Origin: Bradyrhizobium sp. ORS 375
GTDB taxonomy: Bacteria > Pseudomonadota > Alphaproteobacteria > Rhizobiales > Xanthobacteraceae
Direction of reading: 5' to 3'
NCBI RefSeq assembly: GCF_000239775.1
Contig: NZ_CAFI01000104.1
Span: 3,525-40,178 of the forward strand
DNA: 36,654 nucleotides
Shown: one piece after another, positions 8,948 to 17,538 of the stretch
Layout: each line of letters begins with the position of its first letter
Numbering within the stretch: the stretch's first letter is position 1
Position numbers and translations under genes: made by a program
Notes under the pieces: model-generated
Database searches by the model: none
What the model was told of the DNA's origin: nothing
Seen by the model: only the letters and a program-made list of their open reading frames with translations

Positions 8948-11323
8948 TTAGTAGCGATCGAGCGACTTGAGCACGCGCGCGGGCGTGATCGGAATGGCGT
9001 TGACGGACGCGCCGAACGGCGTCAGCGCGTCGTTGACCGCATTGAGCACACACGCAGAGGCCGCCGCCGTGCCGGCCTCACCGCAGCCCTTCGCGCCCAG
9101 AATGGTGTCCGCGGTGGGCGTCTCGACGTGGTCGATGATGATATCGGGCATCTCCATCGCCATCGGCACCAGATAATCGGCAAGCGAGCCGTTCAGCAGT
9201 TGCCCGGTCTCGCCGTAGCGGCACTCCTCGAACAGCGCGGCACCCAGCCCCTGCACGACGCCGCCGCGCAGCTGCTCGTCGACCAGCATCGGATTGATGA
9301 TGCGGCCGCAATCCTCGACGACATAGTGCTTCAGGAGCTTGACGAAGCCGGTGTCGATGTCGACCTCAAGGTAGCAGCCCTGAACGCCGTTCGTGAAAGC
9401 GAACGGATAGCCCTGCGGCGCAAAGTGGTGGCTGACGGTCAACTGGGCCTGGGTCCCCGGTGGCAGCGTATCGGAGCGAAAATAGGCGATCCGCGCGATC
9501 TCGGCCACCGGCAGACGCACCTGCCCGTTCGCGACGCTCACGACCTGACCATCGACGATGTCGAGCGCGCCCGGCTGCTCCTGCAGGATCAGGCCCGCGA
9601 CCTCCAGGATGTTAGCCTTCAGCCGGCGCGCGGTCTGCAGCGCGGCCTCGCCGCCGATGCCTGCGCCCCGGCAGGCCCAGGTCGCGCCGCCATGCGGCGT
9701 GACTTCGGTGTCGCCGGTCAGGACCCTGACATGCTCCTGGGCGACGCCGAGCTGATCGGCGACGATCTGGCCGACAATGGCCTCGGTGCCCTGCCCCTGC
9801 TCGGTCACCGAGATCGCGCAGCGCACCTCGCCGGATGGCGTCAGGCTGATCGTCGCGCCGTCCTGCGAGGAGATGCGCGCGCCGCCGACGCCATAGAATG
9901 CCGGGCTGGGATTGGTGATCTCGACGAAGGTCGCAATGCCGATGCCGCGATAAATGCCACGCTGGCGGAGCTCGCTTTGCTCGGCGCGCAACCCGTCGTA
10001 ACTCATGATTTCGCGCAGCCGCCGCAGGCAGACCTCATGCGACAGCGCTTCGAACCTGTAGCCGGTCGGCGATGCCGTGGGATAGGCGTCGTCGGGGATC
10101 ACGTTCCCGGCGCGCATCGCCAGCGGGTCGACACCGACGCGGGCCGCTGCAAGGTCCACCATGCGCTCGGTGACGGCGCAGGCGATGGGGTGGCCGACCG
10201 CGCGATACTGGCTGGTCTGCACCTTGTTCTGGAACACGACCTCAAGCGTGGCCCGATAGGACTTGAAGTCATAGGGCGCGCCGATCAGGCGGATGACCTG
10301 GTTGCCCTCGACCACGCTGGTGCGCGGATAGGTCGAGAAGGCGCCGATGGCGGTCGCGTCATGTACGTCCATCGCGAGGATCTTGCCCTGGGCATCCACC
10401 GCCATGCGCGCCTTCACTTGATGATCGCGCGCATGAATGTCGGAGACGAAGGACTCGATCCGATCGGCGACATATTTCACCGGGCGTCCCAGCAGGATCG
10501 ACAATCCGACCACCGCCATGTCCTCGTGATAGACATGCAGCTTCATGCCGAACGAGCCGCCGATATCAGGCGCGATCACGCGCACGCGCGCTTCCGGGAT
10601 GCCATAGTGCCGGGAATACAGGTCCTGGAACTGATACGGCGTCTGCGTCGCATGATGTACTGTCAGCATGCCGCTGTCGGGCTCGTAATCGGCGACCATG
10701 GCGCGCGGCTCCAGCGTGACGGGCGTATGCCGGCCGAAGCTGAACTCCTCCTCGATGACGTGAGCGGCGGCGGCAAAGGCGTGGTCGACGCCGCCGCTGT
10801 CGAGTTGGGCACGGAAGCAGATGTTGGACGATGCAGCCGGGTTGACCAGGGGCGCATCGGGGGCGCGCGCGGCGTCGAGATCGACCACCGCCGGCAGCTC
10901 CTCGTAGTCGACCGCAATCAGCTCCAGCGCATCCTCGGCGATCGCCCTGCTCTCGGCGACGACGGCGACCACCGCCTGACCGGCCCAGACCACGCGATCG
11001 AGCGGCAGCGGCAGCTGCGGCTCCGAGATCATGCCCTTGAAGTGATCGAGCGTGCCGGTCCAGGGCGTGCAGATCCTGGCGAGATCAGCGCCGGTCGCGA
11101 CCAGATGCACTCCGGCCAGGGCGCGCGCGGCTTCAACGTCGATGCCGGCGATCCGCGCATGCGCATGCGGACTGCGCAGGAACGCCGCATGCAGCATGCG
11201 CGGCAGCCGGAGATCGGTGACATAGCGGCCGCGGCCGGCCAGCAGCCGCTTGGCGTTCGGTCGCGGTACCGAGCGGCCGATATAGGAGTTCGGGCGGTCG
11301 AGCGAGGTGAGTGGCGCGGTCAT
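8948..11323 (-). CDS. Molybdenum hydroxylase large subunit (xanthine dehydrogenase/CO dehydrogenase family)
   Basis: A 791-aa molybdopterin-cytosine-dinucleotide-binding catalytic subunit. The N-terminal aldehyde-oxidase/xanthine-dehydrogenase a/b-hammerhead domain includes GRGRYVTDL. The Mo-binding part contains IGGSFGMK (residues 254-260), YRAVGHP (373-379) and, near the end, GAKGCGEAG with the catalytic-type glutamate at 749. Form I CO dehydrogenases carry AYRCSFR with an active-site cysteine where this protein has YRAVGHP, so it is unlikely to oxidise CO. The ATG overlaps the small-subunit stop (ATGA). The substrate is unknown; an aldehyde, N-heterocycle or aromatic compound delivered by the cotranscribed importer is the inference. 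Confidence 0.93.
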   Translation of the reverse strand: MTAPLTSLDRPNSYIGRSVPRPNAKRLLAGRGRYVTDLRLPRMLHAAFLRSPHAHARIAGIDVEAARALAGVHLVATGADLARICTPWTGTLDHFKGMISEPQLPLPLDRVVWAGQAVVAVVAESRAIAEDALELIAVDYEELPAVVDLDAARAPDAPLVNPAASSNICFRAQLDSGGVDHAFAAAAHVIEEEFSFGRHTPVTLEPRAMVADYEPDSGMLTVHHATQTPYQFQDLYSRHYGIPEARVRVIAPDIGGSFGMKLHVYHEDMAVVGLSILLGRPVKYVADRIESFVSDIHARDHQVKARMAVDAQGKILAMDVHDATAIGAFSTYPRTSVVEGNQVIRLIGAPYDFKSYRATLEVVFQNKVQTSQYRAVGHPIACAVTERMVDLAAARVGVDPLAMRAGNVIPDDAYPTASPTGYRFEALSHEVCLRRLREIMSYDGLRAEQSELRQRGIYRGIGIATFVEITNPSPAFYGVGGARISSQDGATISLTPSGEVRCAISVTEQGQGTEAIVGQIVADQLGVAQEHVRVLTGDTEVTPHGGATWACRGAGIGGEAALQTARRLKANILEVAGLILQEQPGALDIVDGQVVSVANGQVRLPVAEIARIAYFRSDTLPPGTQAQLTVSHHFAPQGYPFAFTNGVQGCYLEVDIDTGFVKLLKHYVVEDCGRIINPMLVDEQLRGGVVQGLGAALFEECRYGETGQLLNGSLADYLVPMAMEMPDIIIDHVETPTADTILGAKGCGEAGTAAASACVLNAVNDALTPFGASVNAIPITPARVLKSLDRY

Positions 11324-11856
11324 CGCGACGAGTCCCCCCGCCCTTGCGCCGCCGCAGCGCGCGCTTCCGCAACCGCAGCGATCGCATCGACGATCGCCTC
11401 GTAGCCGGTACAGCGGCAGAAATTACCGGACAGCGCGTCTCGGATTGCCTCACGGCTCGGCCGCGAGACTTGGGACAACAGCTCATGTGCGTTGATCAGC
11501 ATGCCCGGCGTACAGAACCCGCATTGCAAGGCATTGCGCCGATGAAACTCGGCTTGTAGATCGGCGATCACACCGCTTTCCGAAAGGCCCTCGATCGTAT
11601 CGATCCGCGCGCCATCGGCCTGCACGGCAAACATCAGACAGGCATGGACGGCGCGGCCGTCGAGTTGCACCAGGCAGGCGCCACAGGCGCCCATCTCACA
11701 GCCGACATGGGTGCCGGTCAGCTCGAGCTGACCGCGCAGACAATCCACCAGCGTCACACGCGGCGCGACGTCGCACGCCACCTTGCGACCGTTGACGACC
11801 ATGCGGACGCGGACCGCCTCGTCGGACTCATCGAGCTCGGTGGGAGCGCTGCTCAT
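11320..11856 (-). CDS. Molybdenum hydroxylase small subunit, two [2Fe-2S] clusters
   Basis: A 178-aa electron-transfer subunit. The N-terminal ferredoxin-like domain has cysteines 53, 58, 61 and 73 (CEMGACGAC then HAC). The C-terminal helical domain has cysteines 112 and 115 (CGFCTPG) and 147 and 149 (CRCTGYE). This is the complete ligand set for the two clusters that carry electrons from the molybdenum site to FAD. Start and stop overlap both neighbours by four bases (ATGA), so the three subunits are translated as a unit. Confidence 0.96.
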   Translation of the reverse strand: MSSAPTELDESDEAVRVRMVVNGRKVACDVAPRVTLVDCLRGQLELTGTHVGCEMGACGACLVQLDGRAVHACLMFAVQADGARIDTIEGLSESGVIADLQAEFHRRNALQCGFCTPGMLINAHELLSQVSRPSREAIRDALSGNFCRCTGYEAIVDAIAAVAEARAAAAQGRGDSSR

Positions 11857-12713
11857 CGTACCTCCCCAAGACGGCCGAGCAGCCGCCCGAGCAGCACGCG
11901 CGCCAGATGCACGCGCATCGCCGCGGGAACATCATCGCTGTCCGCCGGCGCGAGGTCGGCGCTCAGTGCAGCCTGCGCTGCGGCAATGCGCCCGGCATCA
12001 AGAGACGATCCGACCAGCACAGCTTCCACTGATCGCGCCCGCGTCGGCACATTTCCAACCGAGAACAGCGCGATGCTGATGTCGGCGATCCGATCCCGAT
12101 CGAGCGTCGCGATCATGCCGCAGCCAACCAGCGCGTAATCGCCCCGGCGGCGCGCGAGCTCATCAAACGCAATGCGCTGGTTGCTGCGAAACAGCGGCAC
12201 ACGGATCGCGACGAGGAGCTCGCCGGGCGCGAGCGCGGTCTCGAACAAATCGATGAAGAAGTCACTCGCCTTGACGCAGCGGCGGCCGGACGGACCGGCG
12301 ATCTCGATCTCTGCATCGAGCGCCAGGACCATCGCAGGAAATTCCGAGGCCGGATCGGCCAGCGCAACGCTGCCGCCGAGCGTACCGCGATTGCGGATGG
12401 CGGGGTGTGCGACGAACGGCGCGGCCGCGCGCAGCAGCGGCGCAAACTCCGCGACGAGCGGCTCCGTCAGCATCTCGCAATGCCGCGTCAGCGCGCCCAA
12501 GCGCAGCCATTCGCCCTCGCGCCTGACGCTGCGCAGCTCGTCGATGTGGTTGATGTCGATCAGGATTCGCGGCGCCTGCAGCCGCAGCGCCAGTGCCGGA
12601 ACAAGGCTCTGCCCGCCGGCGATGAATCGCGCATCGTCGCCGGCATCAGCATGAGCGGCCAGCGCCTCGTCGATCGTCCCTGCACGAAAATAGCTGAAAG
12701 CCCTCGCCTTCAT
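11853..12713 (-). CDS. Molybdenum hydroxylase medium subunit, FAD-binding
   Basis: A 286-aa FAD-binding subunit of the CoxM/CutM type. AGGQS at 32-36 and TLGGS at 111-115 are the two FAD pyrophosphate-binding motifs, and the C-terminal CO_deh_flav_C-like domain follows. It passes electrons from the iron-sulfur subunit to an unknown acceptor. It is the first gene of the eight-gene minus-strand operon, with GAGGA ahead of the ATG at 12713. The palindrome at 12756-12777 lies 43 bases upstream of its start, so the TetR-type protein encoded divergently probably controls the whole operon. Confidence 0.95.
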   Translation of the reverse strand: MKARAFSYFRAGTIDEALAAHADAGDDARFIAGGQSLVPALALRLQAPRILIDINHIDELRSVRREGEWLRLGALTRHCEMLTEPLVAEFAPLLRAAAPFVAHPAIRNRGTLGGSVALADPASEFPAMVLALDAEIEIAGPSGRRCVKASDFFIDLFETALAPGELLVAIRVPLFRSNQRIAFDELARRRGDYALVGCGMIATLDRDRIADISIALFSVGNVPTRARSVEAVLVGSSLDAGRIAAAQAALSADLAPADSDDVPAAMRVHLARVLLGRLLGRLGEVR

Positions 12714-12755
12714 CCGTTTCCTCGCTTGCCAGGCTCATCAGCCCGGACACCCAGA

Positions 12756-12777
12756 TTTGTGACCATCTGGTCTCAAA
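12756..12777. promoter_or_regulatory. Near-perfect palindrome, likely operator of the divergent TetR-family regulator
   Basis: TTTGTGACCA (12756-12765) and TGGTCTCAAA (12768-12777) match as an inverted repeat at 9 of 10 positions with a two-base centre. The element lies in the 164-base gap between the hydroxylase operon and the tetR-type gene. A further half-site, TGGTCGCAAA (12822-12831), matches the right arm at 9 of 10 positions and lies closer to the tetR start. Size and place fit a TetR-dimer operator; binding is inferred. Confidence 0.6.
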
Positions 12778-12877
12778 ACAGTTGCACGCGCTTGCGCCTC
12801 GGTCAACCGGAAACGAACGATTGGTCGCAAATCTGCTTTCGGCTATCAGAAGACCTCTGCGACAACCGATCGAGACC

Positions 12878-13603
12878 ATGGCCAGCGCCCCGAAGACAGT
12901 CAGCACGAAAACGACAGCGAGCCGCGCGCGCACCGCAGATGCGAGCGCGCCGGCGAAGCGCCGCAACATGCGCGCGGCCGACCGCGAGCGGCTGATCGTC
13001 GAGGAAGCGATCCGCTTCTTCGCCGAGCGCGGCTTCGAAGGCCAGACACGCGAGCTCGCCAAGCGCATGGGCATCGCGCATTCGGTGATCTACCGGCACT
13101 TCCCGAGCAAGGAAGCGCTGATCGAGCGTGTCTATCAGGAGGTCTATCTCAGCCGCTGGTCGCAGGATTGGGGCCCGCTGATCCGGGACCGCAGCCAGCC
13201 ATTGCAGGTCCGCCTGACGAGCTTCTATCTCGACTACGTCGCCCGCGTGTTCGAATACAACTGGGTACGTATCTTCGTGTTCTCCGGATTGAAATCGTTC
13301 GGGATCGCCGGACGCTATCTCGATCTGGTCAGGCGCGAGATCATCGAGCCCGCGGCGATCGAGCTGCGCCACGAGCTGGCATTGCCGGACGTTGCGAGCT
13401 GCCCGCTCAGCAGCCGGGAGACCGAGATGTTCTGGGGACTGCACGGGCGGATCTTCTACCTTGCGATCCGCAAGTTCGTCTACGAGACGCCGGTGCCCGC
13501 CGATCTCGATCAGACCGTGCGGGATGCGATCCAGCTGTTCCTCGATGGCGCACGGCTGGCGCTTCCGAGACTTCTGGATGGAGAGTCCGTCAGCGCATCG
13601 TGA
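12878..13603 (+). CDS. TetR/AcrR family transcriptional regulator
   Basis: A 241-aa regulator with a basic, low-complexity N-terminal tail (residues 1-33). The TetR DNA-binding domain includes EEAIRFFAERGFEGQTRELAKR, with the recognition helix in GIAHSVIYRHFPSKEALI at about 66-82. The rest is the variable ligand-binding and dimer domain. The ATG at 12878 is chosen because the frame upstream runs through the operator region; the ribosome site is weak. The gene is divergent from the hydroxylase/Liv operon, the classical layout for a local repressor relieved by the substrate or a product. The ligand is unknown. Confidence 0.9.
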   Translation: MASAPKTVSTKTTASRARTADASAPAKRRNMRAADRERLIVEEAIRFFAERGFEGQTRELAKRMGIAHSVIYRHFPSKEALIERVYQEVYLSRWSQDWGPLIRDRSQPLQVRLTSFYLDYVARVFEYNWVRIFVFSGLKSFGIAGRYLDLVRREIIEPAAIELRHELALPDVASCPLSSRETEMFWGLHGRIFYLAIRKFVYETPVPADLDQTVRDAIQLFLDGARLALPRLLDGESVSAS

Positions 13604-13641
13604 GCAAGGCCAAAGCCGGTCGGCGATTGAATGGCTGCGTT

Positions 13642-13657
13642 CGCGGCGCAAGCCGCG
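13642..13657. other. Short GC hairpin with GCAA tetraloop downstream of the tetR-type gene
   Basis: CGCGGC (13642-13647), GCAA, GCCGCG (13652-13657) form a perfect six-pair stem closed by a GNRA loop, 39 bases after the stop at 13603. No T-run follows, so it is not a convincing intrinsic terminator, though it may aid transcript ending or stability. Confidence 0.3.
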
Positions 13658-13849
13658 TCACACGGCGCGGTTTGCATCGGCCGTTCCTGCATCACCGCGC
13701 GCTCTCGGAACACCCGCTGCAGGTTTCATGACACCATCATGATGCAAGTCAGACGTTGCGAGTCGGCGGCGTTATCACAAGACGTCGCGCCTGATACGTG
13801 TGCAAATGCTGTTGGTGACTCGATCAGCCTGAGGTGGCATCGCGCCAAC

Positions 13850-13878
13850 TTGACGCGCTGGAGGACAGAAGTTATCGT
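13850..13878 (+). promoter_or_regulatory. Candidate sigma-70-type promoter for the injection-system operon
   Basis: TTGACG (13850-13855) is followed after 17 bases by TATCGT (13873-13878), giving 5 of 6 and 4 of 6 matches to the consensus boxes. It points toward the DUF4255 gene that starts at 14133. A second TTGACG at 13969 has a poorer partner (TCTACG, 13992-13997). This is motif matching only. Confidence 0.3.
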
Positions 13879-14132
13879 AGTTGAATATTGCGATGCTTTC
13901 TATTTGTTGTTTTTGCCGCAAGCTTCATTGACGACTTGAACCACATCGACCGTCTCGCACACACACGCTTGACGACCATGCTGTGCGGGTCTCTACGCCT
14001 GATCGAGCCGACGAAAGTACGGCTATAGATATCCTATCGCGACCCACTGGCCGCGGTACGCCTCGCTTGTTGCCTGGCTTGTTGCTTGTTTGCGCCGTCA
14101 TTGCCGAATGTCAGTTCGTTGCGGAGCGGGAC

Positions 14133-14732
14133 GTGATTGATCAAGCGATGATTTTCCTTCGCGACCTGCTCAACGCGCATCTGATCGGGCCTGCCGTGCC
14201 GGGTCACGCCGCTCCGGCCGAAGATGCCGTGATCTTCCTGGACGGCGACAAGACCGATCCGATCTCGTTCCGCATGGGCGCGGTCACCACCATGCTGATC
14301 AATGTCGAGCAGGAGCCGATCCTGCGGGCGGCCAATCCCTATCAGCGCCTCGGCGCCGACGGCACCGCCTATCGCGTTCAGCCCGACGTGCGCCTCAATA
14401 TGCGCGTGCTGTTCGTGGCGCGCTTCAAGCAATATGAGCAGGCGCTGGCGCGACTGTCGCAGATCATCGCCTTCTTCCAGTCGCACCCGGTGCTCGATCG
14501 TCAGACCATGCCGGCCATGCCTGCGGGTGTTCCGCAGCTTGCGCTCGAGCTGGTGACGTTGCCGCTCAACGAGCAGAACGATCTCTGGAACGCGTTGCGC
14601 GCGGCGTTTCAGCCGTCCCTGCTCTATCGCGTCCGCATGCTCGTGTTCGAGGATCGCCAGGAAGAGATGACGCGGCCGGTGTCCGGTCCGCCCGAACGGA
14701 GGCTGGAACATGCCCTCGGCCGCTCTCTTTGA
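14133..14732 (+). CDS. eCIS tail terminator-like protein, DUF4255 (Afp16/Pvc16-like)
   Basis: A 199-aa protein of the DUF4255/Pvc16 N-terminal family, which in Afp and PVC particles ends the tube and sheath at the distal cap. It begins MIDQAMIFLRDLLNAHLIG and has the family pattern of NPYQRLGADGTAYRVQPDVRLNM-type beta segments. The GTG at 14133 is chosen because GGAGCGGG lies directly upstream and the family usually begins just before this helix; the frame stays open up to 13983. In Afp and PVC loci this gene comes last, but here it opens the cluster. The next gene overlaps it by 23 bases. Confidence 0.8.
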   Translation: MIDQAMIFLRDLLNAHLIGPAVPGHAAPAEDAVIFLDGDKTDPISFRMGAVTTMLINVEQEPILRAANPYQRLGADGTAYRVQPDVRLNMRVLFVARFKQYEQALARLSQIIAFFQSHPVLDRQTMPAMPAGVPQLALELVTLPLNEQNDLWNALRAAFQPSLLYRVRMLVFEDRQEEMTRPVSGPPERRLEHALGRSL

Positions 14733-15780
14733 CCTTCGTGTGACCCACGACTACTACGCGGACCTGCGCTGCAGCGACTTTGAGATCGCGCCAACAGCCG
14801 GGACGGAATCCGCGATGGCGCGGCTGCGGCTCACCTGCAAGAGCTTTGCCGACCGCATCCGCGTCTATGGCGAGCTCGATGCCAAGGGCGACGTCATCGC
14901 TGCGGCGGCCGCGCCGCTGTCGCTCGCGTTTGCGCTGCGCCCGCGCGGATCCGGCTACGCCGCGATCACCCGACTGAGTGACATCGCACAGCAGCCCGCG
15001 CCGCTGTTCACCAATGACGGCGTTCAACTCGCGGACCCGCTGTCGCTCCGCCTCACCACCCGCCGCGCAACGGCGAGCGAGAGCCTCATCGTCCAGGCGC
15101 CAGGCGCCGCAGAGGCGTTCGTCCTCGCCGGCACGCCGCTCGACGGCACGACACCGGCTGATGTGACGGTCGCCGGCGCCGGGGCTGTCAAGAGCATCGG
15201 CGCTGGTCCCAAACGCATCACGATCGATACATCCGCTCTCCAGCGAGGGACTCCCTTCCGGGTCTCCTATCCGGTCCGCGCCCAAATGCCCCGTGGTGCG
15301 CTGGCCGAAATTGCGCTGACGCTGAGCGCGCAGACACTGACGCCGCAGCCCGCCCCGCGGGGCTTCGTCGTGCCGCTGACCTCGGCCAGCTCACGCTGGG
15401 CCTACTACGTCGTGACCGACTTTTCCGGCGACCTGTCGACGCTGACCGTCGTCGATGCGACCGCGGGCAATGGACCACGCGCGCTCACGATGTCCGATGC
15501 CGGCCGTTCCGAGCTGACAGCGGGCACTGTCGGCAGCGACACGGTCGGCGCCGATCTGCTTGGACGCTATCCGGGCCGGCGCATCATGCGTCTTGTCTCC
15601 GATGCGCCGATCCCTGCCCGCGACGCGCCGCTCGGTGCGCTCGAGCTGCGCCTCGCCAACACGCCGCTGCTGACTCGGCTGCCCAATCCGCCGCCCGATC
15701 GCCTGACGCTGCTGCAGCCCGATGCGGCGGCGCCGCGCCAGATGGTTCGTTACCAGGTTCTCTCGCTGCTTCTGAACTGA
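14710..15780 (+). CDS. Unrecognised 356-aa eCIS-cluster protein
   Basis: No family is recognised. The ATG at 14710 has a good GGAGG seven bases upstream and lies inside the end of the DUF4255 gene, so the two are translationally linked. The protein lacks a signal peptide and membrane segments. It looks beta-rich, with many short hydrophobic strands such as RIRVYGEL, SRWAYYVVTDF and SLRLTT, and ends in GALELRL and YQVLSLLLN. Its place between the terminator and the sheath gene suggests a structural part of the tail end or collar, or a sheath-associated protein. That is an inference from position only. Confidence 0.75.
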   Translation: MPSAALFDLRVTHDYYADLRCSDFEIAPTAGTESAMARLRLTCKSFADRIRVYGELDAKGDVIAAAAAPLSLAFALRPRGSGYAAITRLSDIAQQPAPLFTNDGVQLADPLSLRLTTRRATASESLIVQAPGAAEAFVLAGTPLDGTTPADVTVAGAGAVKSIGAGPKRITIDTSALQRGTPFRVSYPVRAQMPRGALAEIALTLSAQTLTPQPAPRGFVVPLTSASSRWAYYVVTDFSGDLSTLTVVDATAGNGPRALTMSDAGRSELTAGTVGSDTVGADLLGRYPGRRIMRLVSDAPIPARDAPLGALELRLANTPLLTRLPNPPPDRLTLLQPDAAAPRQMVRYQVLSLLLN

Positions 15781-15820
15781 TTGCCCCACTCTCCTCACCA
15801 CGTTCCGAAGGTGCATCGCC

Positions 15821-17509
15821 ATGCCGATCTACAAGACCCCGGGCGTTTACGTCGAAGAGATCTCCCGATTGCCGCCCTCCGTCGCGGAGGTCTCGACCGC
15901 GATCCCAGCCTTCCTGGGCTACACCGAGAAGGGTCCGGCGATGGCGCGGATCTCTTCGCTCCTGGAGTACACCGCGACGTTCGGCGGCGCCAAGCCGACC
16001 GCATTCGTGGCTTCGTCCACGACCGATCCCAGCTCGGGACTGCCGACGATTACCTTGACAGATCCGGCGGCCACGACCGGGCCGAGCCCGGACCGCCTGC
16101 TCTATTATGCCGTCAGCCATTACTTCGCCAATGGCGGCGGCCCCTGCTACATCTTCTCGCTCGGCGACTATACGGCCCCGCTCGCCAAAGCCGACTTCCT
16201 CAAGGCGATCAACCTTCTGGCCCTGGAGGACGAGCCGACGCTGATCGTGCTCACCGACGCGGTGCTGCTTGCATCCGGCGACTATTTCGAGCTTGCCCAG
16301 GCGGCGCTGAGCCAGTGCGCGCGGCTGAAGGACCGCTTCACCATCCTCGATGTTCCCAAGGGCGACGTCACCGCGTTCCGCAACCAGATCGGCGTCGACT
16401 ATCTGTCCTACGGCGCCGCCTATCATCCTTATTTGCGGACCTCGCTGAACTTCGCCGTCGACGAGAGCAAGATCCAGGTCAAGGTCACCGACGCGCCGGT
16501 GCCGCCGACGATCAAGGAGGTTCAGTTCCCGGCCAACGATGCCAACGGCATGGTCATCTCGTTCCAGAGCACCGACGCGGCCAGCACGCCGAAGGTCCAG
16601 CTCGTCGGCGGCGACAACGCCCAGGCCATCGACATCTCCGTGGCCAATGGCAAGCCGACATTGATCATCACCAACGTTGCCGGCGGCAAGACCGCCAAGC
16701 AGGTGGTCGACCGCTGGACGACGGTGAAGGCCGGCTTGCAGGCGAGCAATTTCGATATCCGCCTGCAGGGCAACGGCTCGGCTGCGCTGCAGCCCACCCC
16801 CGCCGGTGACGGCGTCGACCTCGTCAAGGTCGGCGGCGGTGCGCCGCCGACGCCTGTCCTGAACGATATCAAGCTCAGCGATACCGCGCGCTACAATCAG
16901 ATCAAGGACGCGCTGAGCCGGCAGCGGGTGACCCTGCCGCCGAGCGCCGCGATTGCCGGCATCTACGCCCGCGTCGACCGTGACCGCGGCGTGTGGAAAG
17001 CGCCGGCCAATGTCGGCGTCATGGCGATGATCAGCGTCGACAAGAAGATGACGGATGCCGACCAGGAATCCCTCAACGTCGATCCGACCGCGGGCAAGTC
17101 GATCAATGCGATCCGCGACTTCACCGGCAAGGGCACCATCGTCTGGGGCGCCCGCACGCTCGCCGGCAACGACAATGAATGGCGTTACGTGCCGGTGCGG
17201 CGGCTGTTCATCACCATCGAGGAGAACACGCGCAAGGCTTCCGGCTTCGCCGTGTTCGAGCCGAACGACGCCACCACCTGGCTGAAGGTCAGGGGCATGA
17301 TCGAGAGCTATCTGTATTCGCTGTGGGAGCGCGGCGCGCTCGCCGGCTCGACGCCGGAAGCGGCCTATTACGTCAATGTCGGCCTCGGCAAGACCATGAC
17401 GCCGCAGGACGTGCTCGAGGGCCGGCTGATCGTCGAGATCGGCATCGCCGCCGTCCGGCCCGCCGAGTTCATCGTGCTGCGCTTCATGCACAAGCTGCAA
17501 CAAGCCTGA
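15821..17509 (+). CDS. Contractile tail sheath protein
   Basis: The 562-aa sheath subunit polymerises around the tube and contracts to drive it into a target. The N-terminus PIYKTPGVYVEEISRLPPS is the hallmark of Afp/PVC and phage-type sheath proteins and forms the linking arm. The conserved C-terminal domain includes GARTLAGNDNEWRYVPVRRL, the helix WLKVRGMIESYLYSLWERGAL and a final beta strand with EFIVLRFMHK. Residues of about 230-360 form a variable, probably surface-exposed insert. GAAGGTG precedes the ATG. Only one sheath gene is present, whereas Afp and PVC carry three. Confidence 0.95.
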   Translation: MPIYKTPGVYVEEISRLPPSVAEVSTAIPAFLGYTEKGPAMARISSLLEYTATFGGAKPTAFVASSTTDPSSGLPTITLTDPAATTGPSPDRLLYYAVSHYFANGGGPCYIFSLGDYTAPLAKADFLKAINLLALEDEPTLIVLTDAVLLASGDYFELAQAALSQCARLKDRFTILDVPKGDVTAFRNQIGVDYLSYGAAYHPYLRTSLNFAVDESKIQVKVTDAPVPPTIKEVQFPANDANGMVISFQSTDAASTPKVQLVGGDNAQAIDISVANGKPTLIITNVAGGKTAKQVVDRWTTVKAGLQASNFDIRLQGNGSAALQPTPAGDGVDLVKVGGGAPPTPVLNDIKLSDTARYNQIKDALSRQRVTLPPSAAIAGIYARVDRDRGVWKAPANVGVMAMISVDKKMTDADQESLNVDPTAGKSINAIRDFTGKGTIVWGARTLAGNDNEWRYVPVRRLFITIEENTRKASGFAVFEPNDATTWLKVRGMIESYLYSLWERGALAGSTPEAAYYVNVGLGKTMTPQDVLEGRLIVEIGIAAVRPAEFIVLRFMHKLQQA

Positions 17510-17538
17510 ACGATCTTCAGAAATAAGGGAGCGCAGAG

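Larger units (their letters stand above)
13604..14132. other. Non-coding gap separating the metabolic genes from the injection-system cluster
   Basis: This 529-base stretch has no convincing gene and looks richer in A and T than its surroundings after about 13730. It holds the small hairpin at 13642, a dyad made of two TCATGA palindromes five bases apart (13726-13731 and 13737-13742), and three TTGACG hexamers (13850, 13928, 13969). Two of these belong to a repeated TTGACGAC 41 bases apart. The leader of the injection-system operon probably lies here. No tRNA, integrase or clear attachment repeat was seen. Confidence 0.5.

Noticed and set aside
9128-11404. Long plus-strand open frame opposite the hydroxylase large subunit
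   Set aside because: The opposite strand carries a full molybdenum hydroxylase with cofactor motifs; this one has none.
8948-12713. Aerobic carbon monoxide dehydrogenase
   Set aside because: The large subunit lacks the AYRCSFR active-site loop with its cysteine, and no coxD/E/F/G-type accessory genes are near.
13726-13742. Two TCATGA palindromes five bases apart as an attachment or operator site
   Set aside because: Too short and without a second copy or integrase; noted only as part of the non-coding gap.
13631-13939. Possible 102-aa gene after the tetR-type gene
   Set aside because: No ribosome site, odd composition, and it runs across the hairpin and the candidate promoter.
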